Assembly: GCF_046267875.1 (NCBI RefSeq)
Contig: NZ_CP176502.1
Location: 310,001 to 374,000 of the forward strand
Length of the DNA: 64,000 bases
Direction: 5' to 3'
DNA from: Mannheimia glucosida
Lineage (GTDB): Bacteria > Pseudomonadota > Gammaproteobacteria > Enterobacterales > Pasteurellaceae
Shown piece after piece: positions 21,475 through 29,349 of the stretch (position 1 is its first letter; the number at the start of each line of letters is the position of its first letter). The notes under the pieces were generated by a model. The model did no database searches, was not told the DNA's origin, and saw only the letters and a program-made list of their open reading frames with translations. The position numbers and the translations under genes are program-made.

Positions 21475-21843
21475 TTATTTGATTTCTACTTTTGCACCAG
21501 CTTCTTCTAATTCTTTCTTAAGTGCTTCAGCTTCTGCTTTAGAGATGCCTTCTTTTAATGCAGCTGGAGCTGATTCTACTAAGTCTTTAGCTTCTTTTAA
21601 ACCTAAACCTGTTGCACCACGTACTGCTTTGATTACAGCAACTTTATTTGCACCAGCTTCTGCTAATACTACATCAAACTCAGTTTTCTCTTCTGCTGCC
21701 GCTGCGCCTGCTGCTGGAGCTGCTGCTACTGCTGCCGCTGCTGAAACACCGAATTTTTCTTCCATCGCAGTGATTAATTCAACGATTTCTGATACTGATT
21801 TAGAAGCAATCGCTTCAATGATTTGTTCGTTAGTTAATGACAT
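21475..21843 (-). CDS. rplL: Ribosomal protein bL12 (L7/L12)
   Basis: A 122-residue stalk protein: N-terminal dimerisation domain, Ala-rich hinge (AAAAVAAAPAAGAAAAEEKT, about residues 35-55) and the C-terminal factor-binding domain (KVAVIKAVRGATGLGLKEAKDLVE). It recruits translation factors to the ribosome. It follows rplJ by 58 bases and is the last gene before a strong terminator. Confidence 0.98.
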   Translation of the reverse strand: MSLTNEQIIEAIASKSVSEIVELITAMEEKFGVSAAAAVAAAPAAGAAAAEEKTEFDVVLAEAGANKVAVIKAVRGATGLGLKEAKDLVESAPAALKEGISKAEAEALKKELEEAGAKVEIK

Positions 21844-21901
21844 AACAATCGATTCCTAAAGTAAAATAAGTTGTTAAACGAATAAAGAAGAGTGCTTAAA
21901 A

Positions 21902-22393
21902 TTAAGCTGCTGCTTCCATTTGATCGCGTAATGCTGCAAGAGTGCGAACAAGTTTGCCTGCCGCAGCTTCTTTCATTGTGCCCATTAAACGTGCAATTGC
22001 TTCTTCGTAAGTTGGTAAGGTTGCTAAGAATGCAACATCTTGTCTTTTACCTTCAAAGGCTGCACCTTTAAGTTCAAACTCTTTGTTTGTTTTCGCAAAT
22101 TCAGTGAATAAACGTGCTGCTGCACCTGGGTGTTCATTTGAGAATGCGATAAGAGTCGGACCGGTAAACGTATCTGTTAAGCACTCGAACTCGGTGCCTT
22201 CCACTGCACGACGTAATAAAGTATTACGTACAACTTGCATTGTCACACCAGCTTCACGAGCTGCTTTACGTAACTCAGTCATTTTTTCAACTGTTACACC
22301 GCGAGAATCCGCAACAACAGCTGAAAGTGCACCTTTGGCAGCTTCGTTTACTTCAGCAACAATCGCTTGTTTGTCTTGAAGATTTAATGCCAT
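21902..22393 (-). CDS. rplJ: Ribosomal protein uL10
   Basis: A 163-residue stalk base protein (MALNLQDKQAIVAEVNEAAK). It binds 23S rRNA and anchors L7/L12 dimers through its C-terminal helix. The start at 22393 is chosen over an in-frame ATG seven codons upstream because AGGAGCTAAAACC precedes it and this is the conserved family start. Expression is expected to be feedback-controlled by the L10-L12 complex at the leader described below. Confidence 0.98.
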   Translation of the reverse strand: MALNLQDKQAIVAEVNEAAKGALSAVVADSRGVTVEKMTELRKAAREAGVTMQVVRNTLLRRAVEGTEFECLTDTFTGPTLIAFSNEHPGAAARLFTEFAKTNKEFELKGAAFEGKRQDVAFLATLPTYEEAIARLMGTMKEAAAGKLVRTLAALRDQMEAAA

Positions 22394-22521
22394 TGGTTTT
22401 AGCTCCTGATACACTCTGCTTTTTCAAGCAGAATTTACAAAAAATCCCAAAAATATTACCGCTTGCATTGTTGCAAACTGCAATCTTCTTTGAGCCTAAG
22501 GTGTCCAGAAGCAGAGAATTC

Positions 22522-22606
22522 TGTCTGTTCACCATCTATGTAGGATTATTAAGTTTTCACCCCTACAGTCTTAGACGGGGCTTAGATAGGCTAAGCACCA
22601 TCAGCT
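22522..22606 (-). ncRNA. L10 leader (rplJ autoregulatory RNA)
   Basis: On the minus strand the segment GGTGCTTAGCCTATCTAAGC, then CCCGTCTAAGACTGTAGG, CTTAAT and CCTACATAGATGGTGA reproduces the order and pairings of the enterobacterial rplJ leader (GGCCTATCC hairpin, GTC-AGAC arm, closing CTTAAT and TAGACGGTGA). The L10-L12 complex binds such leaders and represses rplJL translation. It lies about 130 bases before the rplJ start, the expected distance. Confidence 0.85.
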
Positions 22607-22622
22607 TGCTCTCGCAAGTTAA

Positions 22623-22659
22623 GGTCGCAAATTATACAGATAATCTGCGACCCTGTAAA
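22623..22659 (-). promoter_or_regulatory. rplJ promoter inside a GTCGCA palindrome
   Basis: Minus-strand TTTACA (22659-22654), 17-base spacer, TATAAT (22636-22631). A near-perfect palindrome (GGTCGCAAATTA at 22623-22634, TAATCTGCGACC at 22641-22652) spans the -10 and spacer. The bases after the -10 are TTGCGACC, a GC-rich discriminator as found in stringently controlled promoters. The same AATTTGCGACC string follows the -10 of the rplK promoter. Confidence 0.8.
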
Positions 22660-22678
22660 GTTTAACTTCTGTTAGAAA

Positions 22679-23368
22679 TTAAAGTGATGCTTGATCAACT
22701 GCAACACCAGCACCCATTGTAGTAGAGATGCTTACTTTCTTGATGAAGATACCTTTTGCTGTTGTTGGTTTTGCTTTTGTTAAAGCAGCTAACAATGCGT
22801 TTAAGTTATCTTTTAATTGTTCAGCTGAGAAGTCTGCTTTACCGATAGTAGTGTGGATAATACCGTTTTTGTCGTTACGGTAGCGGATCTGGCCAGATTT
22901 AGCATTTTTAACCGCTTCTGCAACGTTTGGTGTTACTGTACCTACTTTCGGGTTTGGCATTAAGCCACGTGGGCCTAATACTTGACCTAATTGACCAACT
23001 ACACGCATTGCATCTGGAGAAGCGATAACAACATCAAAGTTCATTTCGCCTTTCTTGATTTGCTCTGCAAGATCTTCCATACCCACTAAGTCAGCACCCG
23101 CTGCTTTTGCTGCTTCTGCGTTTGCACCTTGTGTAAACACAGCAACACGAGCTGTACGGCCTGTACCGTGTGGAAGTACAGTTGCACCACGCACGTTTTG
23201 GTCTGATTTACGAGGGTCAATCCCTAAGTTTACTGCAACATCAACGCTTTCAACGAATTTAGCGGTTGCGAATTTTTTTAACACTTCAACTGCTTCGTTG
23301 ATGTCATAAGCTTTAGTAGAATCTACGCCAGCTTTAATTGCTTTCATTTTTTTAGTCAATTTAGCCAT
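22679..23368 (-). CDS. rplA: Ribosomal protein uL1
   Basis: A 229-residue protein of the L1 stalk with the conserved LGPRGLMPNPKVGTVTPNV motif (about residues 126-145). In E. coli L1 also represses its own rplK-rplA message. It lies 4 bases after rplK, so the two are co-translated. A promoter and the L10 leader lie between it and rplJ. Confidence 0.98.
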   Translation of the reverse strand: MAKLTKKMKAIKAGVDSTKAYDINEAVEVLKKFATAKFVESVDVAVNLGIDPRKSDQNVRGATVLPHGTGRTARVAVFTQGANAEAAKAAGADLVGMEDLAEQIKKGEMNFDVVIASPDAMRVVGQLGQVLGPRGLMPNPKVGTVTPNVAEAVKNAKSGQIRYRNDKNGIIHTTIGKADFSAEQLKDNLNALLAALTKAKPTTAKGIFIKKVSISTTMGAGVAVDQASL

Positions 23369-23372
23369 TGTA

Positions 23373-23801
23373 TTATTCCTCTACGATTAAGCCCATTGAG
23401 CGAGCTGTACCAGCGATTGATTTCATTTTGGTTTCGATAGTCGCACCTGTCATATCTGCTGCTTTAGTTTCAGCGATTTGACGGATTTGCTCTTGAGTTA
23501 CTGTACCCACTTTATCTTTATTCGGTTTACCAGAACCAGATTTGATACCTACCGCTTTTTTCAGTAATACTGCTGCCGGTGGAGTTTTGGTAACGAATGT
23601 GAAAGATTTATCAGCGTAAACTGTGATAACAACCGGAATCGGTAAACCTTTCTCTAAGCTCTCAGTACGAGCGTTGAATGCTTTACAGAATTCCATAATG
23701 TTAACACCTTGTTGACCTAATGCAGGACCAACTGGTGGTGATGGGTTAGCCATACCTGCTGCAACTTGCAGTTTAACGTAGGCTTGGACTTTTTTTGCCA
23801 T
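23373..23801 (-). CDS. rplK: Ribosomal protein uL11
   Basis: A 142-residue protein of the GTPase-associated centre (VQAYVKLQVAAGMANPSPPV, then GPALGQQGVNIMEFCKAFNA). It is needed for RelA activation and factor function. It is first in rplK-rplA, with its own promoter and a structured leader that includes a terminator-like hairpin. Confidence 0.98.
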   Translation of the reverse strand: MAKKVQAYVKLQVAAGMANPSPPVGPALGQQGVNIMEFCKAFNARTESLEKGLPIPVVITVYADKSFTFVTKTPPAAVLLKKAVGIKSGSGKPNKDKVGTVTQEQIRQIAETKAADMTGATIETKMKSIAGTARSMGLIVEE

Positions 23802-23854
23802 TTTAATTTTCCTCTAAATGGGTGATAACGCTGAAAATCAGCTCCCCTGTTACA

Positions 23855-23885
23855 TAAAAAATACGAGTCAGCAGGCTGGCTCGTA
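23855..23885 (-). terminator. Terminator-like hairpin in the rplK leader
   Basis: On the minus strand a stem built from TACGAG and CTCGTA, with inner CAGC/GCTG pairing, is followed at once by TTTTTT (23861-23856). It begins only about five bases after the predicted rplK start site and ends 50 bases before the rplK ATG. It could be an attenuator of the rplKA operon or the terminator of the upstream secE-nusG unit. Confidence 0.7.
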
Positions 23886-23889
23886 ATAG

Positions 23890-23925
23890 GTCGCAAATTT
23901 TAAAGAATTTGCGACTATTTTTCAA
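23890..23925 (-). promoter_or_regulatory. rplK promoter inside a GTCGCA palindrome
   Basis: Minus-strand TTGAAA (23925-23920), 17-base spacer, TAAAAT (23902-23897). GTCGCAAATT (23890-23899) and AATTTGCGAC (23906-23915) form perfect 10-base arms around TTAAAG. The discriminator is TTGCGACC, identical to that of the rplJ promoter. Confidence 0.8.
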
Positions 23926-23957
23926 GCAAAACTTTCGCTTTGTTGAATAAATCTTGT

Positions 23958-24018
23958 TACAAGCGGTCTTTTTTCCGCTGAATTTTGCAAAAAATTGAGA
24001 AAAAAATAACCGCTTGTA
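23958..24018. repeat. Inverted uptake-signal pair after nusG
   Basis: ACAAGCGGTC near 23959 faces AACCGCTTGT near 24009, with TTTTGCAAAA between. The pair forms a stem immediately past the nusG stop and probably ends the secE-nusG message. Confidence 0.75.
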
Positions 24019-24035
24019 TGTGAAATTAATTGAAA

Positions 24036-24599
24036 TTAGCTCTGTTTTTCCACTTGACTGAATTCTAATTCTACCGGTGTTGCACGACCAAAAATCGACA
24101 CCGATACTTTTAAGCGACCTTTTTCGTAATCCACTTCTTCGACCGTACCGGAGAAATCTGCAAACGGACCTTCTGTAACCAAAATGCTTTCGCCCGGTTG
24201 GAATTCTTTTCTGTGGCGTGGTTTTTCCGCCGTTTCTTGTACACGGTTTAAAATGCGGTCTGCTTCACGTTTGGTAATTGGTGCGGGGCGATCTGCCGTA
24301 CCACCAATAAAGCCCATTACACGAGGCACACTTTTCACTAAATGCCAAGTATCGTCATTCATTTCCATTTCAACCAATACATAACCTGGGAAGAATTTAC
24401 GCTCGGTTTTACGGCGTTTACCGCCCACATTTTCAACGACTTCTTCGGTTGGCACTAATACTTCACCAAACTGCTCTTCCATTTTGTGAAGCTTAATGTA
24501 TTCACGCAATGTTACTGCCACACGGTTTTCAAAGCCTGAAAACGCCTGTAATACATACCAGCGTTTTGAGCCATTTTCTTTCACTTCTACTTCACTCAT
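24036..24599 (-). CDS. nusG: Transcription termination/antitermination factor NusG
   Basis: A 187-residue protein with the NGN domain (WYVLQAFSGFENRVA, FFPGYVLVEM) and a C-terminal KOW domain (GPFADFSGTVEEVDYEKGRLKV). It suppresses pausing, links RNA polymerase to Rho or to ribosomal protein S10, and binds near the beta' clamp. It lies one base after secE; the pair is conserved in bacteria. Confidence 0.98.
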   Translation of the reverse strand: MSEVEVKENGSKRWYVLQAFSGFENRVAVTLREYIKLHKMEEQFGEVLVPTEEVVENVGGKRRKTERKFFPGYVLVEMEMNDDTWHLVKSVPRVMGFIGGTADRPAPITKREADRILNRVQETAEKPRHRKEFQPGESILVTEGPFADFSGTVEEVDYEKGRLKVSVSIFGRATPVELEFSQVEKQS

Positions 24600-24600
24600 T

Positions 24601-25014
24601 TTAGAACCTTAAACTTGTTACAAATGTAATTAATGCGACGATGATTGAGTCAATACCCCATAAAACCAAGGAAACTACTACGCACATTGCCAATACAATC
24701 AAGGTGGTTTGTGTTGCTTCAGGGCGTGTCGGCCAAATAATTTTGCGTAGTTCGGTTCGAGACTCTTTAATAAAATGAATTGCCTTTTGCCCCTGATTTG
24801 TAATTGCCGCTAGTGCAACAGCACCAACTAGCAACACCACCAATAAAAGCACTCGAACAATTAATGAAAAATGAGATGAAAAATAGGCATTACCTACCGC
24901 AGCAACTGCTAAAAATACAATCGCAACCAGCCATAATGCTGTATTTGCACCTTTGCTTTTCCCCCCTTTTTGTTCGACTTGCTCGGGGGTTTTTGTTTTA
25001 ATCTCAGTAGCCAT
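24601..25014 (-). CDS. secE: Preprotein translocase subunit SecE
   Basis: A 137-residue membrane protein with three predicted segments, as in other gammaproteobacteria (about 28-48, 50-70 and a C-terminal one near 105-130). The conserved SecE motif ESRTELRKIIWPTRPEATQTT precedes the last segment. It stabilises SecY in the Sec channel. It forms a two-gene unit with nusG. No tuf gene lies upstream; a 113-base gap separates it from the LacI-type regulator. Confidence 0.96.
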   Translation of the reverse strand: MATEIKTKTPEQVEQKGGKSKGANTALWLVAIVFLAVAAVGNAYFSSHFSLIVRVLLLVVLLVGAVALAAITNQGQKAIHFIKESRTELRKIIWPTRPEATQTTLIVLAMCVVVSLVLWGIDSIIVALITFVTSLRF

Positions 25015-25127
25015 ATATAACCTAAAAAAATGAATAAAAAAATCAGAAATTATTTTAAAGCGTTAAATTCTATCATTTTCTACAAGACTTGCCACGATCT
25101 TTTATAGATTTTTATGCAAAATCAATA

Positions 25128-26150
25128 TTATGCGGTGCTATCACGAATCACTAGCTTAGTCGGTAATTTAACAATCATCTCTTCTGCTGATAAGGTTTTA
25201 CCACTCAAAAGAGTAAGTAGTTGTTTACCTGCCATTTTTCCCATTTGCTCGTAAGGGATCGCAATGGTTGTCAATTTAGGGTAGGAAATACTCCCCACTT
25301 CTAAACCACCTAAACCGGCAATCGCAAGATCTTTTGGAATGCTCATATGTCGGCGTAATGCTTCATATAATGCTCCGCAAGCTAATTCATCGGATAAAAA
25401 AACCAATGCATCTATTGCTTCCCAATTTAGAAGGGCTTCAGTCAACAAAGTTGCTCCTGCCGAAAACGAAATATCCTCTACTACGTGGTGGATTTTTAAA
25501 GGAGCAATATGATGTGCAAATAAAGTCGTATGCCAACTTTCTAAATATTGTTTGAAGATGGATAAATCTTGCTTCGCCGATAACAATCCAATCTCTCGAT
25601 AGCCCTTTTTCACCAAAAAATGGATCATTTTCTCCATTGCTTCGTGGCTATCAATTCCAACACTGAGATGAATCGGTTCTTTTTTTATCGCACCTATTTC
25701 TACGGTAGGGATATTGCTGTTTTTAATCCACTCACGGGCATTAGGAGGGCAATCTAAATTCAAAAACACTATCGCTTGAGGAGCATGATTAATCAGTTCT
25801 TGAAACCAAGATTCTTGATCAGCGATCAAAATCACCATTTGCAATGCGGAATCCGCCAAGCTTTTGCGTAATGCCGATAAAATTAAGGTATTTTCCGTTG
25901 AGCTAATCGACGTCGTCACAATGACCAAATTATGTGATTCTGCAGAAGCTAATTGCCGAGCAGAGAAATGCGGAATATATCCTAGTTCAATGATTGCCTC
26001 TTCAATCCGTTTGCGTAGTGGCTCCGACACCATTTCTGGTGTACGCAAAGCACGAGATACTGTCATCTGTCCAACACCAACAACTTTAGCTACATCAGCT
26101 AAAGTGACTCTGCCCGAAGATTTTCGATTTCTACTTGTTCCATTTGCCAT
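25128..26150 (-). CDS. LacI/GntR-family transcriptional regulator
   Basis: A 340-residue repressor-type protein. The helix-turn-helix and hinge helix are at residues 15-65 (VTLADVAKVVGVGQMTVSRA, then SARQLAS). The periplasmic-binding-like effector domain follows, ending in a typical GGLEVGSISYPKLTTIAIPYEQMG dimer-interface segment. It resembles the gluconate-repressor branch. It is divergent from a two-gene PTS, and two 14-base operators of LacI type lie between them, so it very likely controls that PTS and itself. The inducer is unknown. Confidence 0.9.
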   Translation of the reverse strand: MANGTSRNRKSSGRVTLADVAKVVGVGQMTVSRALRTPEMVSEPLRKRIEEAIIELGYIPHFSARQLASAESHNLVIVTTSISSTENTLILSALRKSLADSALQMVILIADQESWFQELINHAPQAIVFLNLDCPPNAREWIKNSNIPTVEIGAIKKEPIHLSVGIDSHEAMEKMIHFLVKKGYREIGLLSAKQDLSIFKQYLESWHTTLFAHHIAPLKIHHVVEDISFSAGATLLTEALLNWEAIDALVFLSDELACGALYEALRRHMSIPKDLAIAGLGGLEVGSISYPKLTTIAIPYEQMGKMAGKQLLTLLSGKTLSAEEMIVKLPTKLVIRDSTA

Positions 26151-26261
26151 ACTATTTTCCTGATTGGGCCATATTATATGGCTAAATCCTTAATTTTCCT
26201 ATTTAGAAAGATCAGAACAAAATACCAACTAATTATTTTTTATCCAATTAAATACTAAAAA

Positions 26262-26275
26262 TGTTAACGCTATCA
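26262..26275. promoter_or_regulatory. LacI-type operator 1
   Basis: TGTTAACGCTATCA fits the palindrome TGnTAnCGnTAnCA. It overlaps a CRP-like sequence (TGTTAACGCTATCACA, one mismatch to consensus) whose centre would be at about -61.5 from a start set by the TATAGT at 26319-26324. Confidence 0.75.
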
Positions 26276-26295
26276 CATTTTTAATATTTTCTGTT

Positions 26296-26309
26296 TGGTA
26301 GCGTTAACA
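26296..26309. promoter_or_regulatory. LacI-type operator 2
   Basis: TGGTAGCGTTAACA fits the same palindrome as operator 1. The centres are 34 bp apart, about three helical turns, suited to cooperative binding. It covers the -35 area of the predicted PTS promoter. Confidence 0.75.
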
Positions 26310-26380
26310 TTTCTATTTTATAGTATTTCTGCAGTTCAAAATTCAGACAACCATTCATTCACCTTTAATGGAGATTTACT

Positions 26381-26650
26381 ATGAAAATTATGGCAGTATG
26401 TGGTTCCGGCTTAGGTAGCAGCTTTATGATGGAAATGAACATTAAAAAAGTATTGGCAAAACTCGGTGTCGAAGCGGAAGTGAGTCATACCGACCTTTCC
26501 TCTGTTGTTGCTGATGATGCTGATTTATTTGTGATGGCAAAAGATATTGCCGCAAGCAGCAATGTGCCGAAAGAAAAACTCATCGAGGTAAAAAACATTG
26601 TTGGATTAGCAGAATTTGAAGAAAAATTGACCGCTTACTTTAACCAATAA
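26381..26650 (+). CDS. PTS IIB component, ascorbate-type
   Basis: An 89-residue phosphotransfer protein. Cys7 in MAVCGSGLGSS is the phosphorylation site, and the P-loop-like GSGLGSS is typical of the UlaB/SgaB family. It receives phosphate from a IIA protein and passes it to the sugar carried by the IIC encoded 12 bases downstream. No IIA gene is present here. The substrate is unknown: it is a paralogue of the ascorbate system that lies at the right end of the window. Confidence 0.88.
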   Translation: MKIMAVCGSGLGSSFMMEMNIKKVLAKLGVEAEVSHTDLSSVVADDADLFVMAKDIAASSNVPKEKLIEVKNIVGLAEFEEKLTAYFNQ

Positions 26651-26662
26651 CGGGGATGTTAT

Positions 26663-28018
26663 ATGGAATCGCTACTCTTTTTTATATTAGATATTCTCAA
26701 AGTGCCTTCCGTTCTAGTGGGTTTAATTGCCCTGGTCGGTTTAGTTGCACAGAAAAAATCGGTATCCGATATTGTTAAAGGAACCATTAAAACTATTTTA
26801 GGCTTCTTAGTATTAAGCGGTGGTGCAACAGTACTTTTAAGCTCCCTAAATCCTTTGGGCGGTATGTTTGAGCACGCTTTCAACGTGCAAGGCATTATCC
26901 CTAATAACGAAGCGATTGTATCTATGGCAATCGAAAAATATGGTACGGCGACTGCGCTAATTATGGCATTCGGTATGGTAGCCAATATTTTAATTGCACG
27001 TTTTACCCGCCTAAAATTCATTTTCTTAACCGGACACCATACTTTCTATATGGCGTGTATGATAGGCGTAATCCTAACCGTTGCCGGCTTTGAAGGTATT
27101 CAACTCGTCTTTGTCGGGGCATTAACCCTAGGGTTAATTATGGCATTTTTCCCGACTATCGCTCACTTCTATATGAAAAAAGTAACCGGTAGCAATGATG
27201 TTGCCTTAGGTCATTTCGGCACATTAGGCTACGTGCTCGCTGGCGCAATCGGACAATTGGTAGGAAAAGGCTCTAAATCTACCGAAGAAATGGATTTACC
27301 TAAAAACCTAGGCTTCTTACGTGATAGTTCCATTTCTATTTCACTCACGATGATGGCGATTTACTATATTCTCGCCATTGCTTCGGGCAGTGAATATGTT
27401 TCTACATTAAGCGGCGGACAACATTATTTAGTGTATGCCACCATTCAAGCTATTACTTTTGCTGCCGGCGTTTATGTCATTTTGCAAGGGGTTCGTTTAA
27501 TTCTAGCCGAGATCGTCCCGGCATTTACCGGCTTCTCCGAAAAATTAGTACCTGATGCGAAACCGGCTCTCGACTGCCCGATTGTGTTCCCTTACGCCCC
27601 CAATGCGGTATTAGTCGGGTTTCTTGCCAGTTTCTTAGGTGGGATTTTAAGCTTAGCGATTTTAGGACAACTTAATTGGGTGTTAATTTTACCGGGCGTA
27701 GTGCCGCACTTCTTCTGTGGGGCAACTGCCGGCGTATTTGGGAACGCCACCGGCGGGCGTCGTGGTGCAATTATCGGGGCTTTTATTCACGGTATATTAA
27801 TTACTTTCTTACCGGTATTCTTATTACCTGTACTAGGTTCATTAGGCTTTGCTAACACTACTTTCTCTGACTCAGACTTCGGTGGTATTGGGATTGTGTT
27901 AGGCTATATGGCTCAATACTTCGACAAGAATATCATTACGCTCATTATTGTCGGCTTATTCGCTCTGTTGGTAGCCTATAATTATTTGGCGAAAAAACCG
28001 GCAGAGCTGAAAGCCTAA
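26663..28018 (+). CDS. PTS IIC component, UlaA-type
   Basis: A 451-residue membrane permease of the ascorbate-GAT superfamily, with about ten membrane segments. It has the same early pattern (KGTIKTILGFLVLSGGATVL) as the UlaA protein at 62743 (KGTIKTIVGFMIVQAGSGFL). It contains HFFCGATAGVFGNATGGRRG near residue 360. It should import and phosphorylate a sugar or sugar acid with the IIB encoded upstream. A terminator follows at 28055. Confidence 0.88.
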   Translation: MESLLFFILDILKVPSVLVGLIALVGLVAQKKSVSDIVKGTIKTILGFLVLSGGATVLLSSLNPLGGMFEHAFNVQGIIPNNEAIVSMAIEKYGTATALIMAFGMVANILIARFTRLKFIFLTGHHTFYMACMIGVILTVAGFEGIQLVFVGALTLGLIMAFFPTIAHFYMKKVTGSNDVALGHFGTLGYVLAGAIGQLVGKGSKSTEEMDLPKNLGFLRDSSISISLTMMAIYYILAIASGSEYVSTLSGGQHYLVYATIQAITFAAGVYVILQGVRLILAEIVPAFTGFSEKLVPDAKPALDCPIVFPYAPNAVLVGFLASFLGGILSLAILGQLNWVLILPGVVPHFFCGATAGVFGNATGGRRGAIIGAFIHGILITFLPVFLLPVLGSLGFANTTFSDSDFGGIGIVLGYMAQYFDKNIITLIIVGLFALLVAYNYLAKKPAELKA

Positions 28019-28054
28019 TTAAAATCAGATGTTATTTGCTACCTGCGAGGAATC

Positions 28055-28086
28055 TTCCCTACCATTTATTGATGGTAGGGAATTTT
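28055..28086 (+). terminator. Intrinsic terminator after the PTS genes
   Basis: TTCCCTACCAT, six-base loop, ATGGTAGGGAA, then TTTT. It lies between the PTS IIC gene and convergent dprA. Confidence 0.8.
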
Positions 28087-28112
28087 GTTTAGTTAAACGA
28101 CAACGCTCTTGT

Positions 28113-29261
28113 TCAATACCCATTATCCATCACATACCCCCCACTCACTTGTTTAATCACACCGGCTAATTCCAGCCCCAGCAATTCGACCAGTAATGTT
28201 TCAATCGTCAAGCTTGTGGCTTTGGCTAAATCATCAATCGCCATCGGCTCTAAGCTGATATGCTGATAAATTTGCTGCTGGCAAGCGGTCAGATTTGGCG
28301 GATTTTTTGCAAATTTTTCGCTACTTTTGACCGCTTGTAAAGATGTGCTTACTATTGGCTTAGGCTCATCAAACAAAGGGATTTGTTGAGGTTGATATTG
28401 AGAGGCGACCGCCTCTAAAATATCTTCCACCCCCTCCACAAGCAACGCCCCTTCTTTAATTAGCTTGTGGCAACCTTGTGCGTAAGGGTTTTGCACCGCA
28501 TTCGGTAACGCAAATACTTCCCGACCTTGTTCAAGGGCATAGCGAGCGGTAATTAAAGAACCACTATTGATGGTTGCTTCAATAACCAAAGTGCCGAGCG
28601 ATAAACCGCTGATTATGCGGTTTCGACGTGGGAAATTTTCAGCAATCGGGGGCTGATTAGGCGAAAATTCAGACACCAACGCACCGCCTAAATCGACAAT
28701 TTGCTCTGCCAGTTTTTGATGGCGGGCAGGATAAATCCGGTTTAATCCGCTGCCTAACACGGCAATCGTAACACCTTGATTCTCCACTACTTTTTTATGT
28801 GCAAAACCGTCAATGCCAATCGCTAAACCGCTGGTCACTGCCATATTATGTTTCACCAAGTCAGCGGCAAATTGCCCCGCCCAATATTCACCATAGGGCG
28901 AATAATCCCGACTGCCGACAATCGCAATTTGCGGTAAAGCAAGGCTTTCGACATTCCCCTTTACAAATAAAATCGGCGGAGCGGTGGAAATTTGCCGTAA
29001 CAAGAAAGGATAAGCTTTATCAAATAAACTCAGGATTTGCTGATTCGGCTGCTCCGCCCAAGTTAGTGCCTGCTCAATCCAATTTTTATCCGGATTAAAC
29101 CAACGCTGAATCTGCTTTTCATTCCACCCTATCTGCCTTAACTGTGCTTTATCATAGGAACAAAATTCGGCAAAATCCAACTCTGCCAATAACCGTCCGA
29201 TTCGCTGCGGACCAATTTGCGGAACCTGCAACAAACGCAATAAATCATACTGATATGCCAT
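28113..29261 (-). CDS. dprA: DNA processing protein DprA
   Basis: A 382-residue protein that binds incoming single-stranded DNA and loads RecA during natural transformation. The Rossmann-like core (about residues 105-300) shows IAIVGSRDYSPYG, TSGLAIGIDGFAHK and GVTIAVLGSGLNRIYP. A C-terminal winged-helix domain ends the protein. A linker near residues 310-330 is encoded by two inverted uptake signals (GCAAGCGGTC near 28282 and GACCGCTTGT near 28329), so the gene carries the signals its product helps to use. It is divergent from def, which it usually accompanies. Confidence 0.96.
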   Translation of the reverse strand: MAYQYDLLRLLQVPQIGPQRIGRLLAELDFAEFCSYDKAQLRQIGWNEKQIQRWFNPDKNWIEQALTWAEQPNQQILSLFDKAYPFLLRQISTAPPILFVKGNVESLALPQIAIVGSRDYSPYGEYWAGQFAADLVKHNMAVTSGLAIGIDGFAHKKVVENQGVTIAVLGSGLNRIYPARHQKLAEQIVDLGGALVSEFSPNQPPIAENFPRRNRIISGLSLGTLVIEATINSGSLITARYALEQGREVFALPNAVQNPYAQGCHKLIKEGALLVEGVEDILEAVASQYQPQQIPLFDEPKPIVSTSLQAVKSSEKFAKNPPNLTACQQQIYQHISLEPMAIDDLAKATSLTIETLLVELLGLELAGVIKQVSGGYVMDNGY

Positions 29262-29349
29262 TTTTTCACCCTCAAAATTTCCCTAATAATAAGAAAACGT
29301 TTAGAATAGCCAAACGAATTTTTTAAACTTTTCGAGAGAGATCACAAAA

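Noticed and set aside
22240..22665. A 141-codon plus-strand frame over the start of rplJ and its leader
   Set aside because: It covers the L10 leader and promoter on the opposite strand; codon content is not protein-like.
24601..25014. tuf gene expected upstream of secE
   Set aside because: The sequence upstream is a 113-base gap and then a LacI-type regulator; no elongation factor motifs are present.
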